DNA from: Neelides folsomi
Taxonomy: Eukaryota > Arthropoda > Collembola > Neelipleona > Neelidae
Reading direction: 5' to 3'
DNA length: 36,202 nucleotides
Assembly (NCBI GenBank): GCA_034687125.1
Contig: JAQGBZ010000519.1
Span: 1 to 36,202 of the forward strand
Position numbers and translations under genes: made by a program. Under the pieces are notes generated by a model. The model did not search any database. It saw only the letters and a program-made list of their open reading frames with translations, and was not told the DNA's origin. The number at the start of each line of letters is the position of its first letter. Position 1 is the first letter of the stretch. This document shows positions 21,130 through 33,300 of this stretch, piece by piece.

Positions 21130-24100
21130 TTATTCTCCAGGAGGACACCACTTGGACAAGAAGCAGTTGGTGAGTGACGGGAGAACGTCGAGCTTTTTCC
21201 CAAGCCTTTAAAAAATAAAGAACGTAATTAATTAATTAAAATTGCAATAAAGAACAAATTAAATTATTAATTATTATTATATTAATTATTATTTTACTTT
21301 GCGAATCCTTCAACATGTTCAGCAACCTTGTCTGTTGGGCAAATAAGTGCACAATTGGTTGGTTTCATGAAAAGTGCTCCTAAGTATTTTGCCGTGGAAT
21401 CTCTCAATTCTTCAAGAGTGACATCAGCAATCCGATTGATCATTTTCCTACAAGATAGTAAAATTAATTGCATATAAAATTACAATTAATTATAGTTAAT
21501 ATCCTGAATTTAATGTAAAACGTTCAATGTAAAATTTTTAATGTAAAATGATGTAAAATAACATTGGTCACAATTCTCTGAATTTTAAGTAAACTAGGAA
21601 ATTTTTAAATACCTTGGATGATCCCCTGGAACATCTCTATAATAAGAGCAGAGTGAAGAAGAAGCAAGTGCAAGTGGAGTTTTCTCTCCTTCGATGATTT
21701 CAAAGATGAGTGAGCTTTTGGCCGAAACCAAATATTCCTCACTCCAAATGTCCTTCTGGTCAAGGTGGGCCGTGATAAGTCCAAGAGCCACTTTGTATGC
21801 TCCAACAGCGTCAGTGCACCGGTACAAATTAAAGTAAATTAATCCCTCGTTTGGTCTCGCGTCCATCCAAAATCCATAAGCAAATCCAGATCCTCGAATT
21901 GCTTTGAAAAATGGTCCCTATTAAAATAAAATAAAATTAATTAAAGACATTTACGATTAAATTAATTAGACATTTACAATTAAATTAATTAGACATTACA
22001 ATAAAATTAATTAAGGAGATTGTAATTCAATTTTATTCCTTTTATAGCTTTTAGGTAAAATTACCTCAGTTTGACAAAAGTATTGCATCGCAGTGAGAAG
22101 AACTGGAAGTTCTGGATTTCCAAAATGAGTAATTCCGCAACCAGCTTGAGTAAAGAAAGCCGAGTCTTCAGAACCAAGTCCCAATACAACTTGTTTCGGA
22201 ACACTCATCAAGTCTGAAGATTCTTTCATCCATAATGTGTCAGGGCCATTGGCCAATCTGAAAATTAAACATTAAAATAATAATTAAATAAACATTAAAA
22301 AAGCATAAAATATATTGTTTGACAAAAATGTGATAGCATAATTAAGGTAAAGATATTCAATAAAGTAAAACGAGAACAAATTAAATTAAAACTAATTAAA
22401 ATTTATTTACCTCTGGCATTTAACAGCTGCTGGGTCAAAATGCAAAGTTTGAGTGAAAAGTTTATTCACATCAATTCCCGTCCCACTGAGAGAATTCTCA
22501 AACTTGTCAACATTCGTCGCAACGTAAACTGTCAAATTGGTCGGCTCGGTCAATTTTTTGCTGATTCCTTCCAAAACCTTCATGTTCTCCGCCCCTTTTT
22601 TGTTCAATGACCCAGCCAAGTCTTTTAAAAACGCTTGTTGGCGAATCAAACTACTTGTCTTCACATTTGAATCCATTTTGTACACAATGTCTTTGAGAAG
22701 TGTCGTGGCCATGCGATTTCCCTTCCGCTTCATTTGATTCACATCATTGGCCATTTTAGTAGCCAAGACTTTAATTCTCTCAGGATTCCAAATCGTTTTC
22801 CACAACAGACGATGAATCCAATTGAACCCAACAACACATTTTTCCAATTCGATCTGAAGATTGAGACACACAACGTGATTGTATGCTCCGCATTTAAATC
22901 GACCACCGCCGTCAACTCCAATGGCTGTCGAATGGCTGACCAAATCTCTGTTCAATCCCGCAACGACTTCTTCAAAACTCAGAGTTGTTCCGTCTTCGAG
23001 CGAAATTGGAGATTCTGTGAGAGCTTCAACGTACAATGGGAGAAATTTACGTTCTTCTAACGTCAATGTTGAAGTGTCCATCAGAAGTGTCACCTGAAAT
23101 ATTTAATTTTTTTAATTTAGTTAACTTACAATTAGTTAATTAATTATTAATTAGCTTGATTTTCGTATGAGTTATTAATTGATTATAAATTTTAAAATTT
23201 GTACATACGTAAATGAAATTAGACTTGATATCATCGACATAAAGTTTGCATTTAAGATTCTCAGCAAATTTGCTGTTGTCGTGTCGAGTGATGTCGTGGA
23301 AACGGATGGATTTGGTCGAAGGAACACTGCAGGCTTCGAGGAACTTTGAAGGCACGGGGACCTTTTAATAAATTATGTTTATTTTAAATATAATTAAATC
23401 CCATAAACCGAATATGTATATTGGTATTGTGATTATTTAAATTGTTAATTAAATGTAAAGATGTAAATTCAAAATTTAATTTACGGAATTTTCTTGAATG
23501 GCTGATTCGAGTTCATGAGCAAACTTATTTAGACCATCTTTTCCAACCCTCTCAACTCTCCCTTTAATTCTCATTTCTTCTTCTTTTGACAATTGCTTTT
23601 GTTCCTGTTAAATGTGACAAATTGTTAACAACAAATATTTAACATAATTCACATTGATTTTGATTAACAATAAGATAAATAAAGATTTGAATAAAAAATA
23701 CCTTTTGACTTGCGATGGCATAAACTTTGACCCATTCTTTGTTCAACAAGCGATGACGAAGCAAATTTGTCCAAAAGCTGATGTCTTTTTCTAAAAGATC
23801 CTTCATGATGTTTCCAGTGTTAAGGCGAGTTTTGAACTAAATTTAAAACAGTTAAAATTCATATCATTTCTATTACAGTACAAGTACAGTAATTAATAAG
23901 TCATTATATACTTTTTAATGATGAAAAATAAGTTTTTCTTCTTTACCTGTGCTTCTTTTGAAGATCCATAAAGATAATATCCAATAACGGAGTAAGCAAT
24001 GGATGAATGTGGAGTATTTTCCATCGAGCTCAATTCTTCTTGATATGAATTTCGAATTACGTCTTTCATCCGATTCATGTCAAAGTCAATCATTTGTTTC

Positions 24101-26287
24101 TCAAGAACAGCTTTGAGTTTGGGCGAAATGTTTTTCACTTCTTTGGGAGGAACAGATTCAAACTCGAATGTGTAGCCCATTCGCATATTTTCGATCTCGC
24201 TATATGAAACCTAAAACATTTTATATATCATTATAAAGATTAGGTATATAAACCAATTTAATTATAAAACATTACGTGTAAAATAAAGCAATTAAGCATC
24301 AATACATACTGGTATTGTTTACAACACATAAAGTAATAAAATGAGTAAAATGATATTTTACCCGACTAGCAAGTGGAGAGTCATTTTCGACAAAGGCAAC
24401 TTGTAGAGGCCCGACTGAACTATCGGTGAGATAATCTAAAAGCAATCTGATCGCATGAACCCTGAGAGAATAAATCAAATAATTAAACAATAGAACATCT
24501 GTATCTGTAAATAAAATAGTAATTAAATATATAACATCGAAATTGTTGTTTACAATTCAATCTCATCGCATTTTGGTCCACTAAGGGCAATGTTGACAAT
24601 CGCTTCTGGATCTTCGTCTTCTTCTTCTTCATCAGCTGGGAAATAAATTGTTTTTTCGCTAGAAACTTTCATTTCTTCAATTTCTTCCCTCCAGGGATGT
24701 TCCCAATGATCAACAACTTTTCCCTATTTAAAAACATTGAAATTAAGTTTAATTTGATTTTATGAATGATTAAAATTTAGTATTAAAATGTAAATATAAT
24801 TTCAATCTTTTCATTTTAAAGTAAATAAATAATTTAATTCATTTACCTTTTTAACTAATTTTTGAACACATGGTTCAAGAGCCTTAAACAAGTCTTCTGG
24901 CTTTACCATTCCGCAAACAACAACACAGGCGTTTTTGGAATTGTAGAATTTATTGTGAAATGCCTTAACCTGTAAATTCATAACATTTTTATAGTAATGA
25001 ATCATTATCATTATCATTAATCATTAGTAATGAAAGTAATGATAATTCGTAATGAATATGAGATGCGAATTTATAAAATGTATTTTTTAAATAACAATTG
25101 ACCTTTTCATTGTTGCAAGTCTCTCGTAAGTTCTTGAGCACTCCACCGGTGATCCAATGATAACCAGAAGTTGGTGGATACAAAGCACGAACAACTTCAA
25201 CATAAGACAGATTCTCTCCAGTGTTCTCAGTTGCTTGAATTTCAGAATAAACAACCCCAGAATCATTTCCTTCCCCATTGATGTGATAAACTTCTGTGAC
25301 GAATGCCGTATCCTAAATTCATAAATTGTGTGAGTTTAATAAGTTAACATTTATTCACTAAATAATCTTTAGTGAATCAATGAAATGAAAATGATAAATG
25401 AGGTGAATAGAATTCTAAAATTAGCATGTATGAAGACTATTCATTCATTTACGGAAAGGATCGGGTGCATGATATGGTCCATATAGATTGGAAGAAGCGT
25501 GCAAAATCCTTCGGATCCAGCTGTTGTTAATGTGTAACATGTGTGATCCACGTCTGCATTCAATTTTAATAAAAAAAGTTTAGCTTTTATTTAATTATAA
25601 TTAACCATATTAAATTATTTAAATATTAAGCAACTCACCGGTCCATGCATTTGTCCCAGAAGCCAAACATTTATTGGCCAAATTGTCCAGAACTCCCTTG
25701 TAGGGATAATCCTCGCTGCCCATAAAAATCAAATGCTCCAGAGTGTGCGGCAAACCATCGTCATCTTCGGCTTTTGTAGCTAAATTAATTAATTAAATAA
25801 TAAATAATAATTTTAAAATCATGAATCAATTAAGAAAACAAAAATTATAAAATTAAGGATATTTAAAATTAAAACCTAAGCAAATGTATCCATTGATGAT
25901 CGGGCCATTGATCTCGGCCAAGACGACTTCCAGACCAGTAGATTTCGAACGATATTTCGATACCGGATGGATGTTGTTTGCCGTGGTCGAGAAAACGAGT
26001 TCGAAATCGGAGTTTGAGTCGGCCATTTGTCCGATCTTGTCATCTTTCAGCTCCACGACCACATTATTATCAATTTCGGCTGCCATTCGACTAACGAATG
26101 AAGTCTTGAGTGTTGAAAAGACTCGTCGGGTCAACGAACTTGGTTTGGTTCTACAAACTACTAGGGTGAAGGGTGAAAGGTTAAGGGCTTTTACGAATCC
26201 TAATTGGGTTTTTTGTGAAAATCGCCGAGTCACTTCGGTATAAGAAAAAGGGAAAAATGACCGAAATGCTCTGAACCCTGAATGCAT
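21130..26287 (-). CDS. M16C zinc metallopeptidase, C05D11.1-like (presequence-protease relative)
   Basis: Sixteen exons (26287-25876, 25779-25639, 25553-25453, 25312-25103, 24969-24847, 24723-24554, 24461-24362, 24210-23947, 23836-23702, 23604-23485, 23361-23209, 23093-22411, 22257-22065, 21917-21613, 21447-21298, 21205-21130) join in phase to 1111 residues, the single-chain length of M16C enzymes. The inverted zinc motif HTLEH is at residues 149-153 in the signature GLPHTLEHLIFMGSEDYPYK, followed by ASGTNAWTD. The likely third ligand is Glu242 in GVVYSEIQ. The C-terminal half has IRGSGFAYG, the Arg/Tyr substrate-binding motif of the family. These match the C05D11.1-type branch of animals. 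M16 enzymes degrade unfolded peptides inside a clam-shell chamber. Residues 1-67 are rich in Arg, Ser and Phe and nearly free of acidic residues, like a mitochondrial presequence; Met68 (MAAEIDNN) could start a cytosolic form. Confidence 0.92.
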
Positions 26288-26584
26288 GTGTTTACATAGA
26301 AATTACTTTTCGTATTCCTACCATTGAACCAATAGCTCGCAAACGCGCGGATTCGAAACTATTTATTATTACATGAAGAGAATGAAGACCGAAGAGGATG
26401 AAGTCGGATGAAGTTTTTCAACGAAGAATCTTCGACTTCTTCGGATCGGTATCAGTAGAATTATTTTTATAAATTCATAGTCATCCACCATATTCAGAAA
26501 TATTAATACGAGTTTATAATTCGTGTGTTAAATTATAACAATAAAGTGTAGTTAATTTATTAAAAACTTATAAAATTGAAGATT
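26288..26584. promoter_or_regulatory. Candidate bidirectional promoter between M16 peptidase and Mesh1 fusion gene
   Basis: Only 297 bases separate the two start codons, which face away from each other. The interval contains a CCAAT box (near 26327), a GC-rich patch with CGCGCG (near 26341) and several GAAGA-type repeats (near 26375-26450), with no TATA near either end. It must hold both 5' UTRs and core promoters. Confidence 0.6.
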
Positions 26585-28222
26585 ATGGAAGCTTTATTAG
26601 AACCAGAAAGATCGTCACCAGAAGCTGAACTTTTGGACGATTCATCAGTTGACGAAGACCATGAAGATGAAGAAGTTGGGTTATTAACTCCAAAAAAGAT
26701 ACAAAGACAGGGTCAGCGCAGCATCCATTATTCTCCTCAAGAGAAAGCTAAAATTGTTAAACTTTATTCCGAGTGCATGTCAGGGCTTAAAGTTCAGAGT
26801 TTATGGGCTAAGGAATTTCCTAATAAGAAAGTTCCAGCTGGAACGACGATTCGCCGAATTTACAAAAAGTTTTTAGAAACGGGGACGGTCGCCAATAAAT
26901 ATCATTCACTGAGGTCAAAGAAAGCCCAATCGCTCGAGAATATTGAAAAAGTGAAGAAGATCTTTCTAAAATCTCCGAGTAAGTCAATTCGTCAAGTTGC
27001 TTCAGAAGTTGACATTCCCCATACGACAGTCGCTCGAATCCTCTCGAGTCTTAAGGGAAAAGAAGGAGGTCAAATCAAAAGGGCGAGAATTATGAAATTT
27101 AAGACTGAACCAACAAAAGCTGTTGAAATCCTTCAAAAGAAAAGTCCAAATCTAAGTGATTTTAATTCCGAAAAGGGGATGAATAAAAGTGGCGTTATCT
27201 CAAGAGATGATAAAAAGTGCAATAAAAAGAAACGTTCTAAAACTGATGATAATAATAGTATTAGTGCTAAAAATTGCAAACAATTCATAGAACTTGATGA
27301 CGAGAATCTTTCTTATCATTGCAATGATAAGAATGACGATGAAGTTGGGGAGGATTCGAATCCCAAAGAGACCTTGAGTCTTAATTTAGAAACCGAATCG
27401 CTTGTTGCTGTTTCTGACCCTTCAATCTCCATTATCCACATCATGAATTCGGTTGGAAATTATCTCCCGGGACTTTTCCAGGCAATTGTATTTGCAGCTG
27501 AGAAACACAAGAACCAAAGACGAAAGGATCCAGAGAAAACTCCTTATATTAATCATCCACTTGGTATGATCAGAATAATTTTATCTATGTTTACTAAAAA
27601 TAAATAATGTTTATTCCTTTTATGTAAATAATTGTAATTTAATTGTGTATATTTTAATCTTAATTTTAATGTCATTATCATATTCTTCAGGTGTTGCCGA
27701 TATCCTTGTGAGAGAAGGAGAAATCGAGGATTTGGAAATTATTCAAGCAGCAATTCTTCACGATACCGTTGAAGACACCGATACAACTCTTGAGGAAATT
27801 AAAGCTCAATTTGGAGACAAGGTCAATAAACTTCAATAAATTGAGATTTAACAATTTCTGATTATTCTTATTTTAAGTAAAGCATGTTTAATAAATCTAA
27901 TCTTAATTAGGTTGCCGAAATCGTTGGAGAGTTAACTGATGATAAAAGTTTAAAGAAAGAAGAGAGGAAGGCTCTGAGAATTGTGAATGCTCCCAAGAAA
28001 TCCTACGCGGCTCAAGTTATCGGAATGGCCGATAAATTGCACAACCTTCGAGATCTAAAAAGAGTTCTTCCTGATGGATGGACGGAGGAGAGAAGAGATG
28101 AATATTTTAAGTGGGCTAAGGAAGTCGTCAAATTCTATTACGATGCGAATCCTCAACTTTCTCAACTGCTCCAGTCGTTATTCGCAGAACGCGAATTCTA
28201 TTTATCATCTCAACAAACCTAA
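26585..28222 (+). CDS. Mesh1: Transposase-type HTH domain fused to Mesh1 (HDDC3) HD hydrolase
   Basis: Three exons, 26585-27563, 27691-27821 and 27911-28222, join in phase to 473 residues. Residues 1-45 are acidic. Residues about 48-100 (YSPQEKAKIVKLY, TTIRRIYKKFLETG) and 113-155 (SIRQVASEVDIPHTTVARIL) form two helix-turn-helix units like those at the N-terminus of insect DDE transposases. A charged linker follows, with a putative nuclear localisation signal (KKCNKKKRSK, 210-219). From about 285 the protein is Mesh1, with all metal and catalytic positions kept: His324 in YINHP, His350-Asp351, Glu354-Asp355 (HDTVEDTD), and Asp411 and Asn415 in ADKLHNLRD, spaced exactly as in human and fly Mesh1. 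Mesh1 hydrolyses the 3'-pyrophosphate of ppGpp in vitro and the 2'-phosphate of NADPH in cells. Linker and hydrolase start share one uninterrupted exon. Met288 could start a plain Mesh1. No DDE catalytic domain is present. Confidence 0.88.
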
Positions 28223-28958
28223 TTTATTTCTGTTTTTTACATTGTTTTTTAAAGGGGCACCATTTCTAACGCCCCAGAAAATTTTTAAATGTGATATAGC
28301 CAAAATGACTGGCTAAGGTCAGTCTTCAGTGACACATAGAAAGGATAAGACCTCTTTAATTCGAACTTTGGGGCTTAATGATACATTGACTTAATAGAAA
28401 CTAAATCCTGAACATTTATAAGCTATTTCATTTTTGTATTTGCTATACTACCCCACTTGCTATTGCTAGGACTTCAGGCTCGCCATAAAATAATCAATTA
28501 TATAACCTAATCAATTAAATAAATAAAAGTAAATAAAAAAGTAAAAAATTAATTGTATTTAAATTATTTTATCGCTCCAATTACAGGCTCTGATAAATTT
28601 GATTGTTTCAATACTCACCTCATAGACTTATCATTTTACAGTATTTAATATCCTCTATCAGTACTATCATCTAAATGAGTCAAGTACTTATAATGATAAT
28701 AGGGAATATTTTATTATTTATTCATCACCATCGCAACTCACAGTTAGAGTTAATAATTAATATAAAATTCCAATCCAATTATATTTTATATGTTGTTTAG
28801 CTCAAACTCATCTTGAAAGTTTTACATCTTATGCTTATAAATATAAATTGTCTACTCAAATACTAATTATATAGTAATGGCTTCTCCCGATTCTCTCTCA
28901 CATATGTAAAAGTAAATAAAAAAACTCTTCAAATAGCATGAGTTTTTTATTCAATAAA
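28223..28958. other. Intergenic region
   Basis: No coding exon seen. A small GC-rich hairpin, GGGGC ... GCCCC, lies at about 28253-28275, just after the Mesh1 stop codon, and minus-strand AATAAA for the GH5 fragment lies at 28946-28951. Confidence 0.5.
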
Positions 28959-29434
28959 TCAATTGAAAGCTAATGGCGTAATTAACACTGCAATATTGTT
29001 TTGATTAAGATTGATCCAACCATTTGACACAGAATCAAAAAATGGCCATGTACTCGAGTTCTTTCCTTCTTTAAAGTTCCACATGAACCATCCAGCAGCT
29101 TGTTCGTAAACTCCGATTTGCTAGCGAGCAAAGTCAACTTGATTTTGGCATTTTGTCGGCGTTGCAAGGGACCATTCCCCCACAACGGTCAAAAGCTTCG
29201 CATTGGATTGTTGGAGCGGAGCAATGTGATTGCATGGATATGCAGCTTGTTCCTCGCTAGTCATGTTTTTTAATTTGGGCTCAAAAACTTGATACAAATG
29301 AGTGTCGAGCATCATGGAATTATGAGAATCCTCTGCCAAGTAAAACCAATTAGCAAAACTTATAAATGCGTCGTGAATGGCAACAACGACAGTTGGATTA
29401 AATTGCCGAACATTGTAAAACCTCGAATCCAAAA
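28959..29434 (-). pseudogene. GH5 exo-beta-1,3-glucanase-like 3' fragment with internal stop
   Basis: On the minus strand one frame carries GH5 (fungal exo-1,3-glucanase type) signatures in the family order: VVVAIHDAF, LDTHLYQVF, TVVGEWSLA with the nucleophile Glu, and AAGWFMWNFK near the end. A TAG at 29123-29121 interrupts this frame between FAR and QIGVYEQ; another 53 sense codons follow to TGA at 28961-28959. The N-terminal half, including the NEP acid/base motif, is absent, and an in-frame TAA precedes the first Met. The fragment may begin after a splice AG at about 29435, but no upstream exon was found. The gene is therefore truncated and interrupted, most likely a relic of a horizontally acquired or duplicated glucanase; such genes are known in springtails. 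A poly(A) signal remains at 28946-28951. Confidence 0.75.
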
Positions 29435-30396
29435 CTACATAGTGCATTTAATACACAGGAAAAATTGGGTAGTGTGTGGTACATGCTGAAAGTGAAATGA
29501 ACCAAATTGAACTTAATGTTAAAAGAGACCAGCATTAAAATGGTGATATAAATATCGATATTATCATTAATTTTTTTAATTAGTTAATAATTAACCAAAT
29601 AGCATGCAAAATTACAATTAAATAAATACCACAGTTTGGAAAATGTGATAGTTAAAGTGGAAATAAAAATTAAATTATTAATTGATATAAAAACGCCGCA
29701 CATTTTTTATTACCAGCAATTTGCGTTCAAAGAAAACTAACAATTGAAAAAATTATTAGGTATTAATTATAAACAAATAATATATTTTAGATGTACGCAA
29801 TTTGGCTAATTTTACTTAAAGGGTGTTTTTACGGTGCAAAGTTGATTATAAAATTACTTGTACAGTTGTTGTACATTGAAAATGGAACAAGCAAAATCAA
29901 ACGTGGTTTGTGGTTTTTCCTTATTAAATTTCTCCTTATCTATTCTGTATATTCAACGGGATAAATAAATATTCATCTTTATGGTTTCATTTCAGATTAA
30001 GACTAATACCGAGTATTTAAACAAAAAGTAAAGACCATTATTGTTATCACCATCATTAAGGCAAGAAACATTAAGTATGTAAAGGCTGGTATTCTTCCTT
30101 ATTTTTTTCAGATTATATTATTCTCTTTGCCATGTGAATAATTTCAAACTTTAATTGTCTGTAATTTGCCGGACAATAAATTCACTTTCATTCGTTCATT
30201 CATTGTAATCACCGTATCACCATCATATTAACTTTACATCCATAAATCTATATAAACTATTTAATATTAATTTTACAAATATGAACATCTTTAAATATCG
30301 TTTCTTTTCCTAGCCATTCTTGTAATATTAAATATATCCAGAAATTTTTTATTATTTAATCAAAATGTTCAAAATTAAAATTTTATTTAATAATAG
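29435..30396. other. Region upstream of the GH17-receptor gene; first exon unresolved
   Basis: The signal-peptide exon of the next gene should lie here or further left but was not identified. A short ORF at 29791-29962 begins with a hydrophobic stretch (MYAIWLILLKGCFYG); its nearest donor sites right after that stretch do not match the phase of the exon at 30397. The rest is AT-rich without clear signals. Confidence 0.4.
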
Positions 30397-33300
30397 ATCG
30401 AATGTAAGGGTTTTAATTCCGTCACGGGCGTCACATTTTCTCCTTATACAAAGAAAGGAGTCAATTGGGACCAATATAGTTATGAGGATATCAAAGCTCA
30501 ATTGAACACCATTGGATCAAAATTCAAATGGATTTCGACTTACAGCATGGGAGTTAATCGTAAATTACATTAGTTTTTAATTGAATAATTATTGTATCAT
30601 TTAACGTTTAAGACTAAAATTATTGGGAAGAATCTCCATGATAAAGCATAGATTTTCCATGGATGTTTTCCTATTTTCCATCGTGTAGTATCGAAAGTAT
30701 TTTTTCTTATGGTGAGATACCATTTAGTATTCGATACAAATCTTGGCTAACATTCAGTTACTCTGCAAAAATCATGTAGGTATTAAAACCATGGTTCTCT
30801 CTTATATGGTGACTCCATGGTGCACCAGATTCATTACGTATCCAGTGGTTCTCATTGCCATCATGGTGAGCTTTTCAGTGAGTGAATTTCACCATGATGA
30901 AGTGAAGGTGATAAAAGATCAATGTGGTAAATTCCCTGGTGAATTCTGGTCGTTTTTTGGTTTTTGACTTTATGGAGTCATCCACTGTGAGGGTTGTGAG
31001 TTTACTTTGGATGCTGAAGGCACTATGGAGTTGGTTAGATTTAAGCTTCATTGGTTTCACTAGGAGTTTTTTATGATTTCATTTTGAGTAAATCATGGTG
31101 AGAAGATCAACATTTTGAAAATCATGGGGTACGTGGTGAAAACTGGTGTGCATCATAGAGTCACCATAGATGAGATGGGAAATGGAAAATTCATGCTTCA
31201 CAATATAGACTCCATCATGATTTACCAGGAAGTGTCCAATAGGTAAATTCACTGTTTTAATAGTTTCATTTTTAAAATTTTATGGAATTTAACTAATTTT
31301 CACATCTATAGAATGGAATAAAAACAAAAATTGGTACGAAGCTGATGGGAATTGTTTAATTGCAAAAGCAGCATCGGATTTGAACCAAGGGAATAACACC
31401 CAATTGAAAGTGTCCATCGGAATTTACCAAAACGAAGTCGATTCGTCAATTGAAAATAAAGAGATTGAAAACGCGTTCAAGGCAGCCTCAGATGCAAATG
31501 AACGGTCTCCAGGGACCGTGTGGGGAATTGTTTTCACAAGCCAATACATCACCAATACCAACACGGCCAATCGAGTTTTGCAAATGATCCAACAGAATAA
31601 AAACAGAGGGATAAGGGTCGGGACGCGGGTTCACGTTTGTGGGATTATCACCGACGAGGGAAATCCAATTCAGCCAATTTTGGTCAAAATTGCCAGGGAA
31701 TCTCATTTCATCATGTGCAACATGTATCCAGCAACACATGATTGCCAAGCTCAAGTAAATTAAATTAAATATGATAATATAATAATAAAATGAGAATTAA
31801 ATATTAATTGATTAAATTAATTAAAAATTAAAATAATAAATTGTATAATTTATATTTTGTATAATAAATTAAAAGTGCTTAAAATTATTTCTAATAAAAA
31901 TTTATTTTTTTTAAAGGATGAAGGTGTGAGAAGATCAATTTCTGGGATTGGAAACTTGTTTTTACAATTCAAAAAAAAATTTCAGAGCTACAATTCCGAA
32001 TTAGAAGTGATGATTGGAGAAACCGGATGGGCTTCTGAAGGGCCGACTTTCAATCGTTGCCCAAACAACGTTGAAAACATGAAGAATTTTTGGTGGGGGA
32101 TGGCAGAATGGGGGCGGCAGAACAATGTCAAGATTCACTTCTTCGAGGGAATTGACGAGCCTTGGAAAGGAGGAGAAGAAGGAGAAAAGCATTTTGGATG
32201 GTGGTTCAGAAATGGAAATCAATTTCCGCCGAATCTCGTGGAAAAAGTTGCCAATGAAAATGTTCAAAATTCTAACCAAGTAATTGAAGAAGAAACCACT
32301 TGTGTTTTATGCGGTCCACTCATTGCTACAGGCGGAGTTTTATTCACGGGATTTATCATTTTATTTTTATTTTGGATGTATTTTCGTCACAAAAAAGTAA
32401 TGATTTTGAATTTATACCAATTAAAATTAATTTTACTTTTATAAGATATTTCTCTAATAATCTTAATATATCTGTACATAGGTACCTTAATTTACTTACG
32501 GATTAATATATATTAATCAAATATTTGAAGCAAAAATATTTGTTGCTTCAAATATTTGTATTTTTAAAATCACCCTTTACAACACAGCACGAGCTTACAA
32601 TTAGTAAATTAACTAAAAGCGAAATTAAAGAATTCCTAAGTGGGGTTGAAGATATAATATCCAACAAAAATATTTATGAGAATAAGCCGTTTGATAAAAA
32701 TTATGAAGTTTCGGAAAGTCAACTTATAACAGGCAAACATATAATAAAGGAGAGTATTCACTTAGTATACCTAACTGGGCTTCTATGTTAAAAATGTTTT
32801 AAATTTTATTTATTTTTTAAATTAATACTATGGAATGAAATTTAAATGATTTTTATATGAAATCAATAGATTTTGACATTAAATATGCATTTTATTCTGA
32901 CTAAAAAGAAGAAGCATTAAATTCTTTATAAAGTATTAGTTGGTATTAAGTATGTATGTAGATGAAAGAACAGTACAGTAACTTATAAATGAATCTTCAT
33001 AAAGGTGAATTCGTTGGAATATCTGGAAATAAAACGAATTACATTACCTAAATATTCCTTTTAAAAATTCGTATCATATGTTTTACGAGTTTATTATAAA
33101 ATAATTGTGTATTACCCTAATTAACAAAAAGTTGATCAATTTGGTTTGAAGCTGTGAGTATTCTCATTTTGGTGAGCGTCCTTCGTGGCTTCAACAATTC
33201 CAAATTGTAACGTCCAATTCCCAAGAACCAAACTAGCGCCGTGACATGCGAACATGTTCCAAGAGTTCTCAACCCAACCTTGCAGGAGCAATAGTTTCCG

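Noticed and set aside
22734..23060. A 108-codon plus-strand open frame inside the M16 gene.
   Set aside because: It lies entirely opposite a well-supported coding exon of the peptidase and has no features of its own.
7584..29123. Two apparent genes with in-frame TAA and TAG suggested a reassigned stop code.
   Set aside because: TAA serves as the natural terminator of well-supported genes here (M16 peptidase, aminopeptidase, Mesh1 fusion), and TAG and TGA also end frames normally. Local mutations or readthrough explain both cases better.
30743..30967. Open frame with hydrophobic stretch inside the first receptor intron.
   Set aside because: It falls within the foldback element and lacks any recognisable domain; the hydrophobicity follows from repeated ATGGTGA-like words.
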